Source of the DNA: Ureibacillus chungkukjangi
GTDB taxonomy: Bacteria > Bacillota > Bacilli > Bacillales_A > Planococcaceae
DNA: 64,000 nucleotides
Reading direction: 5' to 3'
Assembly: GCF_003217295.1 (NCBI RefSeq)
Contig: NZ_QJTJ01000009.1
Coordinates: 1-64,000 of the forward strand
The notes under the pieces are model-generated. The model did not search any database. It was not told the origin of the DNA and saw only the letters and a program-made list of their open reading frames with translations. Both the position numbers and the translations under genes were made by a program. Below are positions 9,401 to 17,247 of this stretch, one piece after another; positions within the stretch are counted from its first letter, which is position 1; the number at the start of each line of letters is the position of its first letter.

Positions 9401-9897
9401 CCACCTAGTGCAGCCTTAATCATTAATGGATAGCCATGAGTTTCTCCAAATTCTATTACCTCATCGATACTAGAAACGGGACCATCTGTTCCTGGAATAA
9501 CAGGAATTTTTGCAGCTATCGCTTGCTCTCTTGCTTTTACCTTGTCACCAAACATATCTAAATGCTCGGAAGTAGGACCGATAAAGATAATTCCTTCTTC
9601 CTCACAGCGTCTAGCAAATTCAAGATTTTCTGATAAGAAGCCATATCCAGGGTGAATAGCATCAACATTTGCTTGCTTTGCGATTTCAATGATTCCTTCG
9701 ATATCTAAGTAAGCATCAATCGGTTTTTTACCTTCCCCAACTAGGTAGGACTCATCCGATTTGTAACGATGATATGAACCACTATCTTCCCTTGAGTAAA
9801 TTGCAACAGTTTTAAGCTTTAATTCGTTACATGCACGAAAAATACGGATTGCAATTTCTCCACGGTTTGCAACTAAAATTTTGTTAATTTTTTTCAC
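6463..9897 (-). CDS. pyc: Pyruvate carboxylase
   Basis: This 1144-residue biotin enzyme carboxylates pyruvate to oxaloacetate to refill the TCA cycle. It is cytoplasmic and functions as a tetramer. Domains in order are biotin carboxylase/ATP-grasp (about 1-455, with the glycine-rich GGGGRGMR loop and EVNPRIQVEHT), carboxyltransferase TIM barrel (about 530-800, with LLTDTTFRDAHQSLLATR and the metal-ligand HLHTHDTSGN), the conserved PYC/OADA region, and a C-terminal biotinyl domain whose EAMKMET carries the biotinylated Lys near residue 1109. Length is normal. The GTG start has GGGGG 7 bases upstream. It follows ftsW by 11 bases, so the two are probably cotranscribed, as in Bacillus (ylaO/ftsW-pycA). 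Confidence 0.97.
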   Translation of the reverse strand: MKKINKILVANRGEIAIRIFRACNELKLKTVAIYSREDSGSYHRYKSDESYLVGEGKKPIDAYLDIEGIIEIAKQANVDAIHPGYGFLSENLEFARRCEEEGIIFIGPTSEHLDMFGDKVKAREQAIAAKIPVIPGTDGPVSSIDEVIEFGETHGYPLMIKAALGGGGRGMRLVHSQDELASSYERAKSEAKAAFGSDEVYVEKAIIKPKHIEVQILGDTSGNIVHLYERDCSIQRRHQKVVEIAPSNSISNELRNRICDAAVQLMKNVEYINAGTVEFLVSGNEFYFIEVNPRIQVEHTITEMITGIDIVHAQIKIAEGHYIHSEEIGIPKQSEIPLFGYAIQSRVTTEDPANDFMPDTGKLMVYRSSGGFGVRLDAGNGFQGAVVTPYYDSLLVKISTWGMTFKEASAKMHRNLREFRIRGVKTNIPFLENVVLHDNFISGVFDTSFIDTTPELFNFPVRKDRGTKVLNYIGNVTLNGFPGVEKRSKPILAQPNKPKFDLKSEIQPGTKQILDERGAEGLISWVKEQKEVLLTDTTFRDAHQSLLATRVRSQDMYQIADYNARMLNDFFSFELWGGATFDVAYRFLKEDPWARLEKLREQMPNVLFQMLLRGANAVGYKNYPDNLIREFIKESASSGVDVFRIFDSLNWIKGMEVAIDEVRQTGKIAEAAICYTGDILDDSRAKYSVQYYKDMAKELEAAGAHILAIKDMAGLLKPEAAYRLISELKEATELPIHLHTHDTSGNGIYTYAKAIEAGVDIIDTALGSMSGLTSQPSANSLYYAMKGTKREVRADINALEELSTYWQDVRTFYSDFESGMNSPHSEIYVHEMPGGQYSNLQQQAKAVGLGDRWDEVKKMYARVNLLFGDIVKVTPSSKVVGDMALFMVQNDLNENNIFERGLTVDFPDSVVELFQGYLGQIPGGFPQELQKVILKDREAITVRPGELLEPVNFEALEKELTEKIGRPASHQDVLAYALYPKVFEDYVTAQNLFGDISVLDTPTFLYGLKLGEEIEVEIEKGKTLIIKLIEIGEPQHDGTRIMYFELNGQSRELVIQDMTVEVDGNVSLKADPSNPNQIGATMPGTVLKVVVSKGSPVKRGDHLLITEAMKMETTVQAPKDGVVKEVHVMAGDAISTGDLLIELE

Positions 9898-9908
9898 AAT
9901 GATTCCCC

Positions 9909-11078
9909 CTATAACTTCTTCTCAAGCTTGACATACATGGAAACATTCACTAATATTCCCATCGCAAAAGATAATAATAATATAGATGTTCCGCCATAAC
10001 TGATAAATGGTAGCGTAACACCGGTTAACGGGATAAGACCCGATAATCCCCCAAGGTTTACAAAAGATTGAACAGCGATCCAGCTGCCGATACCGGCTGC
10101 TATCATTCTAGCAAGTGGATCCTTAGTTTTTAGAGCAATAGTTAGCGCTCTAAATATGATAAATCCTAAACCACCTAATACAATTATTACTCCTAAAATC
10201 CCTAGCTCTTCAGCGATAATTGCCATGATGAAATCCGTTTGAGGTTCGGGTAAATAGCCTAGCTTTTGAACAGATTGACCTAAGCCAACCCCCTCGAGGC
10301 CGCCAGAGCCAATTGCAATATATCCATTAATCACCTGATAACTGGAGCCGCTTTCATATTCAAACGGGTTTAAAAATGATTTAATACGGCCCATCCTGTT
10401 TTCAGTAAGGATTTCATTTCCCTTCACTAATATGATTAGGCCAATAAGGGCTGACCCAAATCCTATTATCACTGTGAAGAACTTGATAAACTTCTTAAAT
10501 TGGATACCGCTAGCTGCAACTACAGCTACCGCTATACCCGATAATATTAATACAGCACCTAAATCGGTTTCTGTCCCAACAAACATAATAATAATCAACC
10601 AAACAATTATTGGATATACAATATTATTTGGCTCTAAGTTTTCCATAGGGTTGTTTAAGCTTTTTCTATAAAAAGCACCCGCAAAATACAAGATTATAAA
10701 TAGTTTAGCAAATTCAGAGGGCTGGAAGTTCATTAGCCCAAATGGGTTAATCCAGCTTTTTGCTCCACCAGCATCTATTCCATCAATTTTTACCCATGCT
10801 AGTAAAACAAAAACCATTAAAGTCAATATTTGCATTATTCTTTTGTTACTGAAATGCTTATAGGGGATAAACGCACCTACTATAAATGCAAAAGCCGCAA
10901 TGCATAAGTTCAACAGCTGCTTTCGATAGAAGTATGTAGGTGTACCATCCTCGTTGACGATACTGACCATAATACTCGAGCTATAAATCATGACAAGTCC
11001 AAATAGACATAAGAACAAATAAGTAAAGAACAAAGGATAATCAAAATTCCTCACATAATAATTTAGATATTTTCTCAT
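9909..11078 (-). CDS. ftsW: Septal peptidoglycan polymerase FtsW (SEDS family)
   Basis: This 389-residue SEDS glycosyltransferase polymerises lipid II at the division septum together with a class B PBP. About ten transmembrane helices are evident. Family motifs are NFQPSEFAKL, ETDLGAVLIL (catalytic-type acidic residue), EPQTDFIMAIIAEELG and LPFISYGGTSIL. I prefer ATG 11078 because GGGG lies 8 bases upstream; an in-frame ATG at 11108 would add ten residues but has no good ribosome site. RodA and SpoVE are close paralogues. Its position beside pyc and ylaN matches B. subtilis ftsW. Confidence 0.93.
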   Translation of the reverse strand: MRKYLNYYVRNFDYPLFFTYLFLCLFGLVMIYSSSIMVSIVNEDGTPTYFYRKQLLNLCIAAFAFIVGAFIPYKHFSNKRIMQILTLMVFVLLAWVKIDGIDAGGAKSWINPFGLMNFQPSEFAKLFIILYFAGAFYRKSLNNPMENLEPNNIVYPIIVWLIIIMFVGTETDLGAVLILSGIAVAVVAASGIQFKKFIKFFTVIIGFGSALIGLIILVKGNEILTENRMGRIKSFLNPFEYESGSSYQVINGYIAIGSGGLEGVGLGQSVQKLGYLPEPQTDFIMAIIAEELGILGVIIVLGGLGFIIFRALTIALKTKDPLARMIAAGIGSWIAVQSFVNLGGLSGLIPLTGVTLPFISYGGTSILLLSFAMGILVNVSMYVKLEKKL

Positions 11079-11160
11079 TTTCAATTCCCCATCTTTGTTA
11101 GAAACCATTTAGTACTACTAAACTTAGTTTCCCCATTTGCAGATAAGCTCATCTGTAAAA

Positions 11161-11194
11161 AAAACTCAAATCGCCAAAATGCGTTTGAGTTTTA
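11161..11194 (-). terminator. Intrinsic terminator of ylaN
   Basis: The arms AAAACTCAAA and TTTGAGTTTT pair, with an inner CGC/GCG stem around CAAAAT, and a T run follows on the minus strand (from plus-strand A residues just before 11161). It lies three bases after the ylaN stop. Confidence 0.85.
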
Positions 11195-11196
11195 AA

Positions 11197-11478
11197 TTAT
11201 TTGTTTGTATACGCTTCATGTAACAAGGAAAGTTCTTTTTCTAATGTATCTAGAATTTCTTTTCCTCGTTCACGATCGATTAATCCAAGCTTTACGGCAA
11301 AATCAATCTCACGTGATAAGCCAAACATTTGAGTATCTAATACTTCTTCATATAAAGGACATGATGGCATTGTTAAATGATCCATTTGAACTTTTATTAA
11401 ACGTGCAATTTTATCTGCATCCATTAGCAGTAATTCCAAAGCTTGTTCCTGGTAGGAAGCTTGTGATTTCGTATCCAT
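11197..11478 (-). CDS. ylaN: YlaN / UPF0358 family iron-linked protein
   Basis: This is a 93-residue all-helical cytoplasmic protein of the UPF0358 family. Family features visible are an N-terminal [19 protein letters not shown] helix, the [27 protein letters not shown] block with a single Cys, and a C-terminal helix. In Bacillus and Staphylococcus YlaN has been linked to iron homeostasis as a Fur-interacting protein. That link is family knowledge and cannot be read from the sequence. It is a single gene with its own terminator, divergent from the ylaL-like gene. Confidence 0.92.
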   Translation of the reverse strand: MDTKSQASYQEQALELLLMDADKIARLIKVQMDHLTMPSCPLYEEVLDTQMFGLSREIDFAVKLGLIDRERGKEILDTLEKELSLLHEAYTNK

Positions 11479-11655
11479 GAGGACGCCCCCATCATTTGAA
11501 TTTCTTCTATTCTATCTTATTAAAGTTTATCTTTTAGCTGGTAAAAATGCAAGTGTCTACATATGAAAAGGTAACTTTTGATTTATATTTCTTTATTAAT
11601 TGCTATAAGTAGCGTTATACTAAAATGGATATATAGATTTAGGGGGACTTTTGCA

Positions 11656-12156
11656 ATGGAAAGTATTATACCAGTTAAAGGTGCAGTTAAATATAAAATC
11701 ACACTAGATCCAACAGTTTGGATTTTTGATGATCGTCGAATAGATTTAAAAACTTTCTTCCTGGAAAAACAAGAGACCGAGGATGAGGATTTAAAATATC
11801 TTTTAAATACAGGCAGACATTGGTCTCGTGAAATTATGGAGGGGGCAACATTTCCTCCGACCTTAAAAACAGAAAGAAAATTCGATCGCCAAGGCATGAA
11901 GACTGGGACATTTGGAATGGAAATTAAATATTTCCTAAAAAATGCTGAGCTCGAGGAGCATGCTAAGCAAGTTGTATTCGAATTAATGGATGGTCAGGAA
12001 GTAGCCTTTTCTATCGAAGAAGCAAATACTATCATCTTTAAATATAGTCAGGATGGCAAACCAATTACTGATGGCGGTCCTGTACACCTATTATTTGCAG
12101 ATGGATCAAATGTAGATAATCCTATTAAAAATATTGCAGCTATTCGAGTTGACTAA
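11656..12156 (+). CDS. Conserved hypothetical protein, YlaL-like by position
   Basis: This is a 166-residue soluble protein without signal peptide or membrane helix. It opens with MESIIPVKGAVKYKITLDPTVWIFDDR, followed by an acidic stretch QETEDEDLK and a mostly beta-rich remainder ending in an NPIKNIAAIRVD strand. The start is ATG 11656 with AGGGGG about 9 bases upstream; the open frame extends a further 26 codons upstream but has no ribosome site there. It lies 14 bases before ylaI, so the two form an operon. By synteny it corresponds to B. subtilis ylaL, whose function is unknown to me. The intervening ylaK (PhoH) and ylaJ genes are absent. Confidence 0.75.
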   Translation: MESIIPVKGAVKYKITLDPTVWIFDDRRIDLKTFFLEKQETEDEDLKYLLNTGRHWSREIMEGATFPPTLKTERKFDRQGMKTGTFGMEIKYFLKNAELEEHAKQVVFELMDGQEVAFSIEEANTIIFKYSQDGKPITDGGPVHLLFADGSNVDNPIKNIAAIRVD

Positions 12157-12170
12157 TAGGAGGCAATTGT

Positions 12171-12374
12171 ATGCGAGTCAAATGTGTAATTTGTGATTCA
12201 ATTAACGAGCTTGATGATGATTTACCATTAGCAAAGAAATTACGTAATCGACCGATTCACACATATACGTGTCCAGAATGCTATGGTCGTATTGCCGCAA
12301 ATACAGAAAAAAGGTTAGCAACTGGAAATTTCCGTTTCTTCCGTACTTCTTCACCAATTGACGAAGAATTCTAG
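12171..12374 (+). CDS. ylaI: YlaI family zinc-ribbon protein
   Basis: This is a 67-residue small protein. Two Cys pairs, CVIC (residues 5-8) and CPEC (about 34-37), form an apparent zinc ribbon. The C-terminal half is basic, with KRLATGNFRFFR. AGGAGG lies 8 bases before the ATG. It is the second gene of the ylaL-ylaI pair and is followed by a strong hairpin shared with the convergent ABC permease. The biochemical function is unknown. Confidence 0.88.
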   Translation: MRVKCVICDSINELDDDLPLAKKLRNRPIHTYTCPECYGRIAANTEKRLATGNFRFFRTSSPIDEEF

Positions 12375-12377
12375 TAC

Positions 12378-12418
12378 AAAAAAATCCTTGAACTTTAAAA
12401 TGAGTTCAAGGATTTTAT
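12378..12418. terminator. Bidirectional terminator between ylaI and the ABC permease
   Basis: A perfect 14 bp stem (12381-12394 with 12403-12416) surrounds an 8-base loop. A run on the left and a T run on the right give a U tract in both directions. It sits between two convergent stop codons. Confidence 0.92.
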
Positions 12419-12419
12419 T

Positions 12420-13214
12420 TTATTCACTTTTAATAAGCTTCTTTTCGAGCAGTTCAACTAGCTGATACATGATTGTAGCGAAAACCGCAATTATCAGTAG
12501 TGACATCAGAACTAGGTTGAAGTTAAATACTTGGAAGCCGTAGATGATTAAATATCCAAGCCCTTTCGACGATACCAAGAACTCCCCTACTATAACCCCG
12601 ACCCAAGATAAGCCGACGTTCACTTTTAAGGTAGAGATAATCGTTGGAAAAGATGAAGGCAAGATCGCTTCTTTGAACATTTGAGAGCGGGATGCATTAA
12701 AGGTTTGCAATACTTTTAGATAATTAGCATCCACATTTCTAAATGCAGTATAGATTACGATTGTAGAAATAATGACAGATATAATAGCCCCCATCGTAAT
12801 AATAGAGCCCATACCAGGTCCCATCGCCACAATCAAAATCGGTCCAAGAGCTACCTTTGGCATTGAATTTAATATAACTAAATATGGATCTAACACCTTC
12901 GATAAAAATGGCGACCACCATAGAATCGCAGCTAATATCGCACCTAGCAAAGTACCGAGTATAAACCCTAATACCGTTTCAAATAGGGTATAGCTGATAT
13001 GCACCAAAATGGAGCCATCTGCAATATTGTCTATAAGTAAATTCATTACCTTTGAAGGTGAACTAAAGATTAATGGGTCAATCCATCTAAAGCGAGATGC
13101 CGTTTCCCATAATCCAAAGAATGCAATAAGGATTAACAGCTGGTAGAATCGAACCCATCTTTTTTCTTTTCTAAGAGATTGAAGAAATTGTTCATGCAGT
13201 TTTTGATTATTCAA
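12420..13214 (-). CDS. ABC transporter permease, SsuC/ThiX type
   Basis: This 264-residue inner-membrane permease of an SsuABC/nitrate-sulfonate-taurine class importer has six hydrophobic segments. The EAA-type coupling loop near the C-terminal third reads [23 protein letters not shown] set the start at TTG 13214 because AAGGAG lies 10 bases upstream and the resulting overlap with the ATPase gene is 8 bases. The open frame runs on to a TTG at 13280 without a ribosome site. It is the last gene of the three-gene importer operon. Substrate unknown. Confidence 0.86.
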   Translation of the reverse strand: MNNQKLHEQFLQSLRKEKRWVRFYQLLILIAFFGLWETASRFRWIDPLIFSSPSKVMNLLIDNIADGSILVHISYTLFETVLGFILGTLLGAILAAILWWSPFLSKVLDPYLVILNSMPKVALGPILIVAMGPGMGSIITMGAIISVIISTIVIYTAFRNVDANYLKVLQTFNASRSQMFKEAILPSSFPTIISTLKVNVGLSWVGVIVGEFLVSSKGLGYLIIYGFQVFNFNLVLMSLLIIAVFATIMYQLVELLEKKLIKSE

Positions 13215-13974
13215 GGCTTTCAAGCTCCTTCCATATCGTTTGGAAAAGGGAGGAATAGCTTGAATGTGCTCTTGCTTCAAAAGGTGTCAGGGTCCTTAAT
13301 TCCTCAGGAACAAGGAAGGTTTGATGCAGCTTGCCGGGACGTGCCGAGAAAAGAAAAATCCGATCACTCATGGCAATGGCTTCACCAATATCATGAGTAA
13401 CCAGAACCGCTGTTTTTCCATATTCTTTTAGCTTGTTGGACACTAGATCCTCGAGCTTTAATTTTGATTGGTAATCGAGAGCTGAAAAAGGCTCATCTAG
13501 CAAAAGAATCTTCGGATCCACTGCAAGGGTTCTAGCTAGTGCTACCCTTTGTCGCATCCCACCTGATAGCTCTCTTGGATACTTTTTTTCCACAGGTGGT
13601 AAGCCGACATCACTCAAAAGACTGGAGGCTACATTTGTGAAGCTTTTTTTCTCCTGCTTTAAGAGCTTCAAGCCAAGCGTGATATTCTCTTCGATTGTTT
13701 TCCATGGGAACAGATAATCCTGCTGCAGCATATAGCCAATCGACAAATCCTTATTTCCATAAACCTCTTGATTTTCAATGTGTACTGAGCCTGAAGTTGG
13801 TTCAAAAAGACCAGCAATGATGGAAAGAAGGGTTGTTTTACCACAGCCACTAGGCCCGATAAAGGAAACAAATTCTCCTTTATCTATTGTTAGATTAATA
13901 TCCTGTAGGGCCTCAGTTGCTGCTTCTTTAGAAAAATACGTATGGTGGACGTTGCTGACACTTAGAAAAGACAT
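13207..13974 (-). CDS. ABC transporter ATP-binding protein, SsuB type
   Basis: This 255-residue nucleotide-binding subunit drives the neighbouring permease. Walker A is GPSGCGKTT near residue 41, the signature is [14 protein letters not shown], Walker B is [12 protein letters not shown], and the H-loop is VTHDIGEA. Closest family style is SsuB/TauB/ThiZ. The ATG directly follows the TAG of the binding-protein gene, with GTGGAG overlapping that stop, so translation is probably coupled. It sits between the binding protein and the permease. Confidence 0.92.
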   Translation of the reverse strand: MSFLSVSNVHHTYFSKEAATEALQDINLTIDKGEFVSFIGPSGCGKTTLLSIIAGLFEPTSGSVHIENQEVYGNKDLSIGYMLQQDYLFPWKTIEENITLGLKLLKQEKKSFTNVASSLLSDVGLPPVEKKYPRELSGGMRQRVALARTLAVDPKILLLDEPFSALDYQSKLKLEDLVSNKLKEYGKTAVLVTHDIGEAIAMSDRIFLFSARPGKLHQTFLVPEELRTLTPFEARAHSSYSSLFQTIWKELESLE

Positions 13975-14973
13975 CTACTCCACGACCTTCTCCGCAAACG
14001 TCGTATCTACTAATTCGTTATAATCCATACGTTTTGGTAATTCGCCAGCCTCATCCATAATATCTTGCAGGTTGTTCCACTCTTCTTCATCTAAGATAGG
14101 GTCCTTTGCAAAGGATTCCTGCTCACGATAACGTTCTACTACAGTAGCAATCAACTCAACATCTGTATCTTCAAAGAATGGCTGAAGTGCTTCTGCCACT
14201 TCCATTGCTGAGGCTTCGTATACGAAATCCTGAGCTTTCTTCAATGCTCTTGTAAACTTCTCGATTGTTTCTGGATCTTCTTTCATAAAGCTATCCTTCG
14301 CCATAAATACCGTATACGGCAAATGACCAGACTCAGTACCAAAGGAAGCTACAATGTGACCTAACCCTTCCGCTTCAAAAACACTTGCAGTTGGTTCGAA
14401 TAATTGAACATAATCTCCAGTGCCTGAAGCAAAGGCTGTAGATATATTGGCAAAATCAATATTTTGAATTAACTCTAAATCCGCGTGTGGATCAATGCCA
14501 TTCTTCTTCAACACAAATTCTCCAGCCATTTGTGGCATTCCACCCTTACGCTGACCGAGGAATGTAGATCCTTTTAGCATATCCCAAGAAAAGTCTTCAA
14601 TTTCTTCTCGAGCCACTAAGAAAGTACCGTCTGTCTGAGTTAACTGTGCAAAGTTTTTAATCGGATCATTGGCCCCTTGAGCAGACACATAAATTGAAGT
14701 TTCCGAGCCGACTAGTGCAATATCAATTCCACCAGATAACAAAGCCGTCATTGTTTTGTCTCCACCAGCGATTGTAGATAATTCTATGTTTAACCCCTCT
14801 TCTTCAAAGAAGCCCTGAGTAATAGCTACATATTGAGGTGCGTAGAAAATGGAGCGAGTAACCTCGCCAATTTTTACCGTTTGAAGCTCATCTGAATCAT
14901 TACACGCTGCTATAAGAAGGACCGACAGACTTGCTATAATAACCAAAAGACTAGACTTCACCCATTTTTTCAA
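13975..14973 (-). CDS. ABC transporter substrate-binding lipoprotein, SsuA/NMT1 family
   Basis: This 332-residue solute-binding lipoprotein opens with a signal peptide ending in lipobox LIAAC, followed by an NDSDELQ linker. The core begins with VKIGEVTRSIFYAPQYVAITQGFFEEEGLNIEL, the opening of NMT1/THI5-like and SsuA domains, and contains GGDKTMTALLSGGIDIALVG. Relatives bind sulfonates, taurine, nitrate or thiamine-pyrimidine precursors; nothing here decides between them. Translation starts at TTG with GGGGAGG 8 bases upstream. It is the first gene of the operon. No riboswitch is visible in the short upstream region, which argues weakly against thiamine control. Confidence 0.88.
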   Translation of the reverse strand: MKKWVKSSLLVIIASLSVLLIAACNDSDELQTVKIGEVTRSIFYAPQYVAITQGFFEEEGLNIELSTIAGGDKTMTALLSGGIDIALVGSETSIYVSAQGANDPIKNFAQLTQTDGTFLVAREEIEDFSWDMLKGSTFLGQRKGGMPQMAGEFVLKKNGIDPHADLELIQNIDFANISTAFASGTGDYVQLFEPTASVFEAEGLGHIVASFGTESGHLPYTVFMAKDSFMKEDPETIEKFTRALKKAQDFVYEASAMEVAEALQPFFEDTDVELIATVVERYREQESFAKDPILDEEEWNNLQDIMDEAGELPKRMDYNELVDTTFAEKVVE

Positions 14974-15082
14974 TGCTCCAACCTCCCCTTTTCGTACTAT
15001 TCGTACTTGTTTATCAAGAGTAGATTATGCCATTTGGGAAAAATGTGTGAATACCTAGAAATCCAAAAAATACATCGTCCTT

Positions 15083-16336
15083 TTAGTTAGTTTTCTTATC
15101 TAAGAATAAACCTTTGTCTGGCGCTATCACTAACACAAAATAGATTAGTAGAGCACAAAATGTACTTATAGCAATAACAAGCCCCATTGGAATAGCTGTG
15201 AGACTTCCTCCGAGCCCTACAAGAGGTGTAGCAATCGCTCCAAGGCCCATCTGCGCTAAACCGATAAAGGCAGAGGCACTTCCCGCATTCTTCCCTTGTC
15301 TTTGCATCGCTAAAGATGTACTGGCAGGCGCAACTAACCCTACACTTGAAACAACAAAGAATAATGGTATTAATATCCCGATTAGTCCTAAATCAAGCTG
15401 GATCATTATAAATAGAGCCAAGCCTGCTAAAAAAGCTTGCGACAAACCGAAGATAAGCAGCTTCTTCTCCCCTACTGTTCGGCTAAGTCTTGAAGAAATC
15501 TGGGAAGCTGTAACAATACCAATACTATTGATAGCAAAAACTAGACCAAAAGCCTGTGGAGAAATACCGTAAATATCCTGTAATACAAAGGGTGACCCAG
15601 ATATATATGCAAACATTCCAGTAAAAACAAAGCCAGATGCCAAACAATAGCCCATGAATACTCGATCCTTCAGCATCATTCCCATGGAGGAAACAGTTTG
15701 TTTTATTCCACCAGTTTGTCGTTTTTCAAAAGGTAAGCTTTCTGTTAGTTTAAAAATGACGCCAAGTAAAATTCCAGCACCGATAATACTTAAAATCACA
15801 AAAATCCCTTGCCAGCTAGTAAACCTCAGTACTTGCCCACCAACAGTAGGTGCAATAATTGGTGCAATACTGTTTACGAGCATTAGAAGTGCAAAAAACT
15901 TTGTCATTTCATAACCCGTATAGTAATCCCGTACAATTGCTCGAGATATGACGATACCTGTTGCACCTGCTAGCCCCTGTATCAACCTCAGCAAGCATAA
16001 TACAACGATTGAAGATGTAAAGGCACATAAAATAGAAGCAACGATAAATACAGTCATCCCTATGATTAATGGTTTTCGGCGTCCATAGCCATCACTTAGT
16101 GGTCCAGAGATTAACTGTCCTAAAGCAAGACCAAGTAAGCAAAACATTAGACTTAGCTGCACAGCAGATGCGCTAGTATTTAAATCAGAGGCCAAGGTAG
16201 GTAAAGCTGGAAGGTACATATCCATAGAGAATGGTGCCAGTGCTGACAGGAATCCCAGCACAAAAATCCTTCCAACTTGCTTTTTCTTTTTAGTGTTTAC
16301 CTCTATAGGTAGCTGATTTTCCACATTTAAGGTCAT
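15083..16336 (-). CDS. MFS multidrug exporter, Bcr/CflA type
   Basis: This 417-residue twelve-helix transporter of the DHA1 Bcr/CflA group, expected to be a drug/H+ antiporter. Visible markers are the SMDMYLPALP motif in helix 1, typical of Bcr/CflA, and GPLSDGYGRRKPLIIG, the MFS motif A between helices 2 and 3. I use ATG 16336 because GGAAG lies just upstream; an in-frame ATG at 16351 would overlap that site. It stands alone, unlinked to the ABC operon. The specific substrate cannot be inferred. Confidence 0.88.
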   Translation of the reverse strand: MTLNVENQLPIEVNTKKKKQVGRIFVLGFLSALAPFSMDMYLPALPTLASDLNTSASAVQLSLMFCLLGLALGQLISGPLSDGYGRRKPLIIGMTVFIVASILCAFTSSIVVLCLLRLIQGLAGATGIVISRAIVRDYYTGYEMTKFFALLMLVNSIAPIIAPTVGGQVLRFTSWQGIFVILSIIGAGILLGVIFKLTESLPFEKRQTGGIKQTVSSMGMMLKDRVFMGYCLASGFVFTGMFAYISGSPFVLQDIYGISPQAFGLVFAINSIGIVTASQISSRLSRTVGEKKLLIFGLSQAFLAGLALFIMIQLDLGLIGILIPLFFVVSSVGLVAPASTSLAMQRQGKNAGSASAFIGLAQMGLGAIATPLVGLGGSLTAIPMGLVIAISTFCALLIYFVLVIAPDKGLFLDKKTN

Positions 16337-16351
16337 TCTCTTTCTTCCCAT

Positions 16352-16740
16352 GCGTTCGTTTTTTATTTTGCTCTGTTACGGTAAATTATTGAATTTTAAG
16401 TTGGTATGAGAGAGATTTCATAGCGGTAGAATTTTCGGTAATTTTTAACTGAAAGCCTCTCGAAGCCTATACAAGCAAAAAATTTCCGCTTAATTGCTTA
16501 AAATTTATGAAAATCCAAGGATTTAGCCACTTTAAAAGAAATAACTTCCTTTTTACATTATAAAATGAGTTTCTGCCAATTTTGGAGGGATTTCTCCTTT
16601 TATTTCCATCGATACTCATACCAACACTAAAGAGGTGACAGAGTCTTTCAACTTTTAGATTACCATTATTTACTATGTATTTCCTATACAAATTACCCTT
16701 CAATTTCAGGTGATTCTTAGTTGAAATTTTACCGATAACA
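16352..16740. other. 390-base interval with an 11 bp inverted repeat, no convincing gene
   Basis: No frame here has a ribosome site and protein-like composition; the 78-codon frame at 16467-16703 looks accidental. A perfect inverted repeat GTTGGTATGAG (16400-16410) / CTCATACCAAC (16615-16625) is present. A weaker inverted similarity links 16430-16455 and about 16715-16740. These could be remnants of a small non-autonomous element. Confidence 0.4.
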
Positions 16741-16797
16741 AAAAGAGGCGACAGACAAAAGTCGTAAATTTCACAACCCTTGTTGTCAGCCTCTTAT
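16741..16797 (-). terminator. Terminator of typA-ylaH
   Basis: AAGAGGC-GACA near 16743 pairs with TGTC-GCCTCTT ending near 16796 around a long loop, with an A run left of it giving T residues on the minus strand. It lies 10 bases after the ylaH stop. Confidence 0.75.
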
Positions 16798-16807
16798 TAG
16801 CTAAATC

Positions 16808-17206
16808 CTAAGATGCGGCTCTTTTCTCTTCTCTTTTTTCGCGCCATAAGCGTGTCTTATAAAGAATCAAGATTAAAGCAGCAACTATTAAACCTTCGAT
16901 CATCGGTAAGAAAAGTGCTAAAAACGTTAAAACCATACATCCAATAAATAGGAATACATAAATAATGATATTTTGTACTAATTTTAAATCATTTTTAGCG
17001 AACCCAAGCTTATAAACAATTGCAGATAAGATAAAAATCAAGAAAAATGTTACGTATCCAGCAACAGTATAGTTTGGTAAGCTTTCATAAAGATATCGAG
17101 TGATACCTGACATACGTCCAAATACAAAGGCCGTTTCACCCGTAGTAGTAGGTGCGGATGCTTGAATATAATTTAGTGTCCCAAACAAGTTCAACTTATA
17201 CAACAC
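16808..17206 (-). CDS. ylaH: YlaH-like membrane protein
   Basis: This 132-residue membrane protein has three hydrophobic segments (about 47-66, 78-98 and 100-118) and a strongly basic C-terminus [13 protein letters not shown]. The GTG at 17206 opens the frame; a TTG four codons later is also plausible because AAAGGTG lies at a better distance from it, so the N-terminus is uncertain. It is immediately downstream of typA, as ylaH is next to ylaG/typA in B. subtilis. Function unknown. Confidence 0.78.
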   Translation of the reverse strand: MLYKLNLFGTLNYIQASAPTTTGETAFVFGRMSGITRYLYESLPNYTVAGYVTFFLIFILSAIVYKLGFAKNDLKLVQNIIIYVFLFIGCMVLTFLALFLPMIEGLIVAALILILYKTRLWREKREEKRAAS

Positions 17207-17247
17207 CTTTCAAAATTCCAGCAAACAAAAAACGAAAAACTTAACTA

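Noticed and set aside
16467-16703. 78-codon minus-strand frame between the exporter and ylaH
   Set aside because: No ribosome site and low-complexity composition; better explained as non-coding DNA with inverted repeats.
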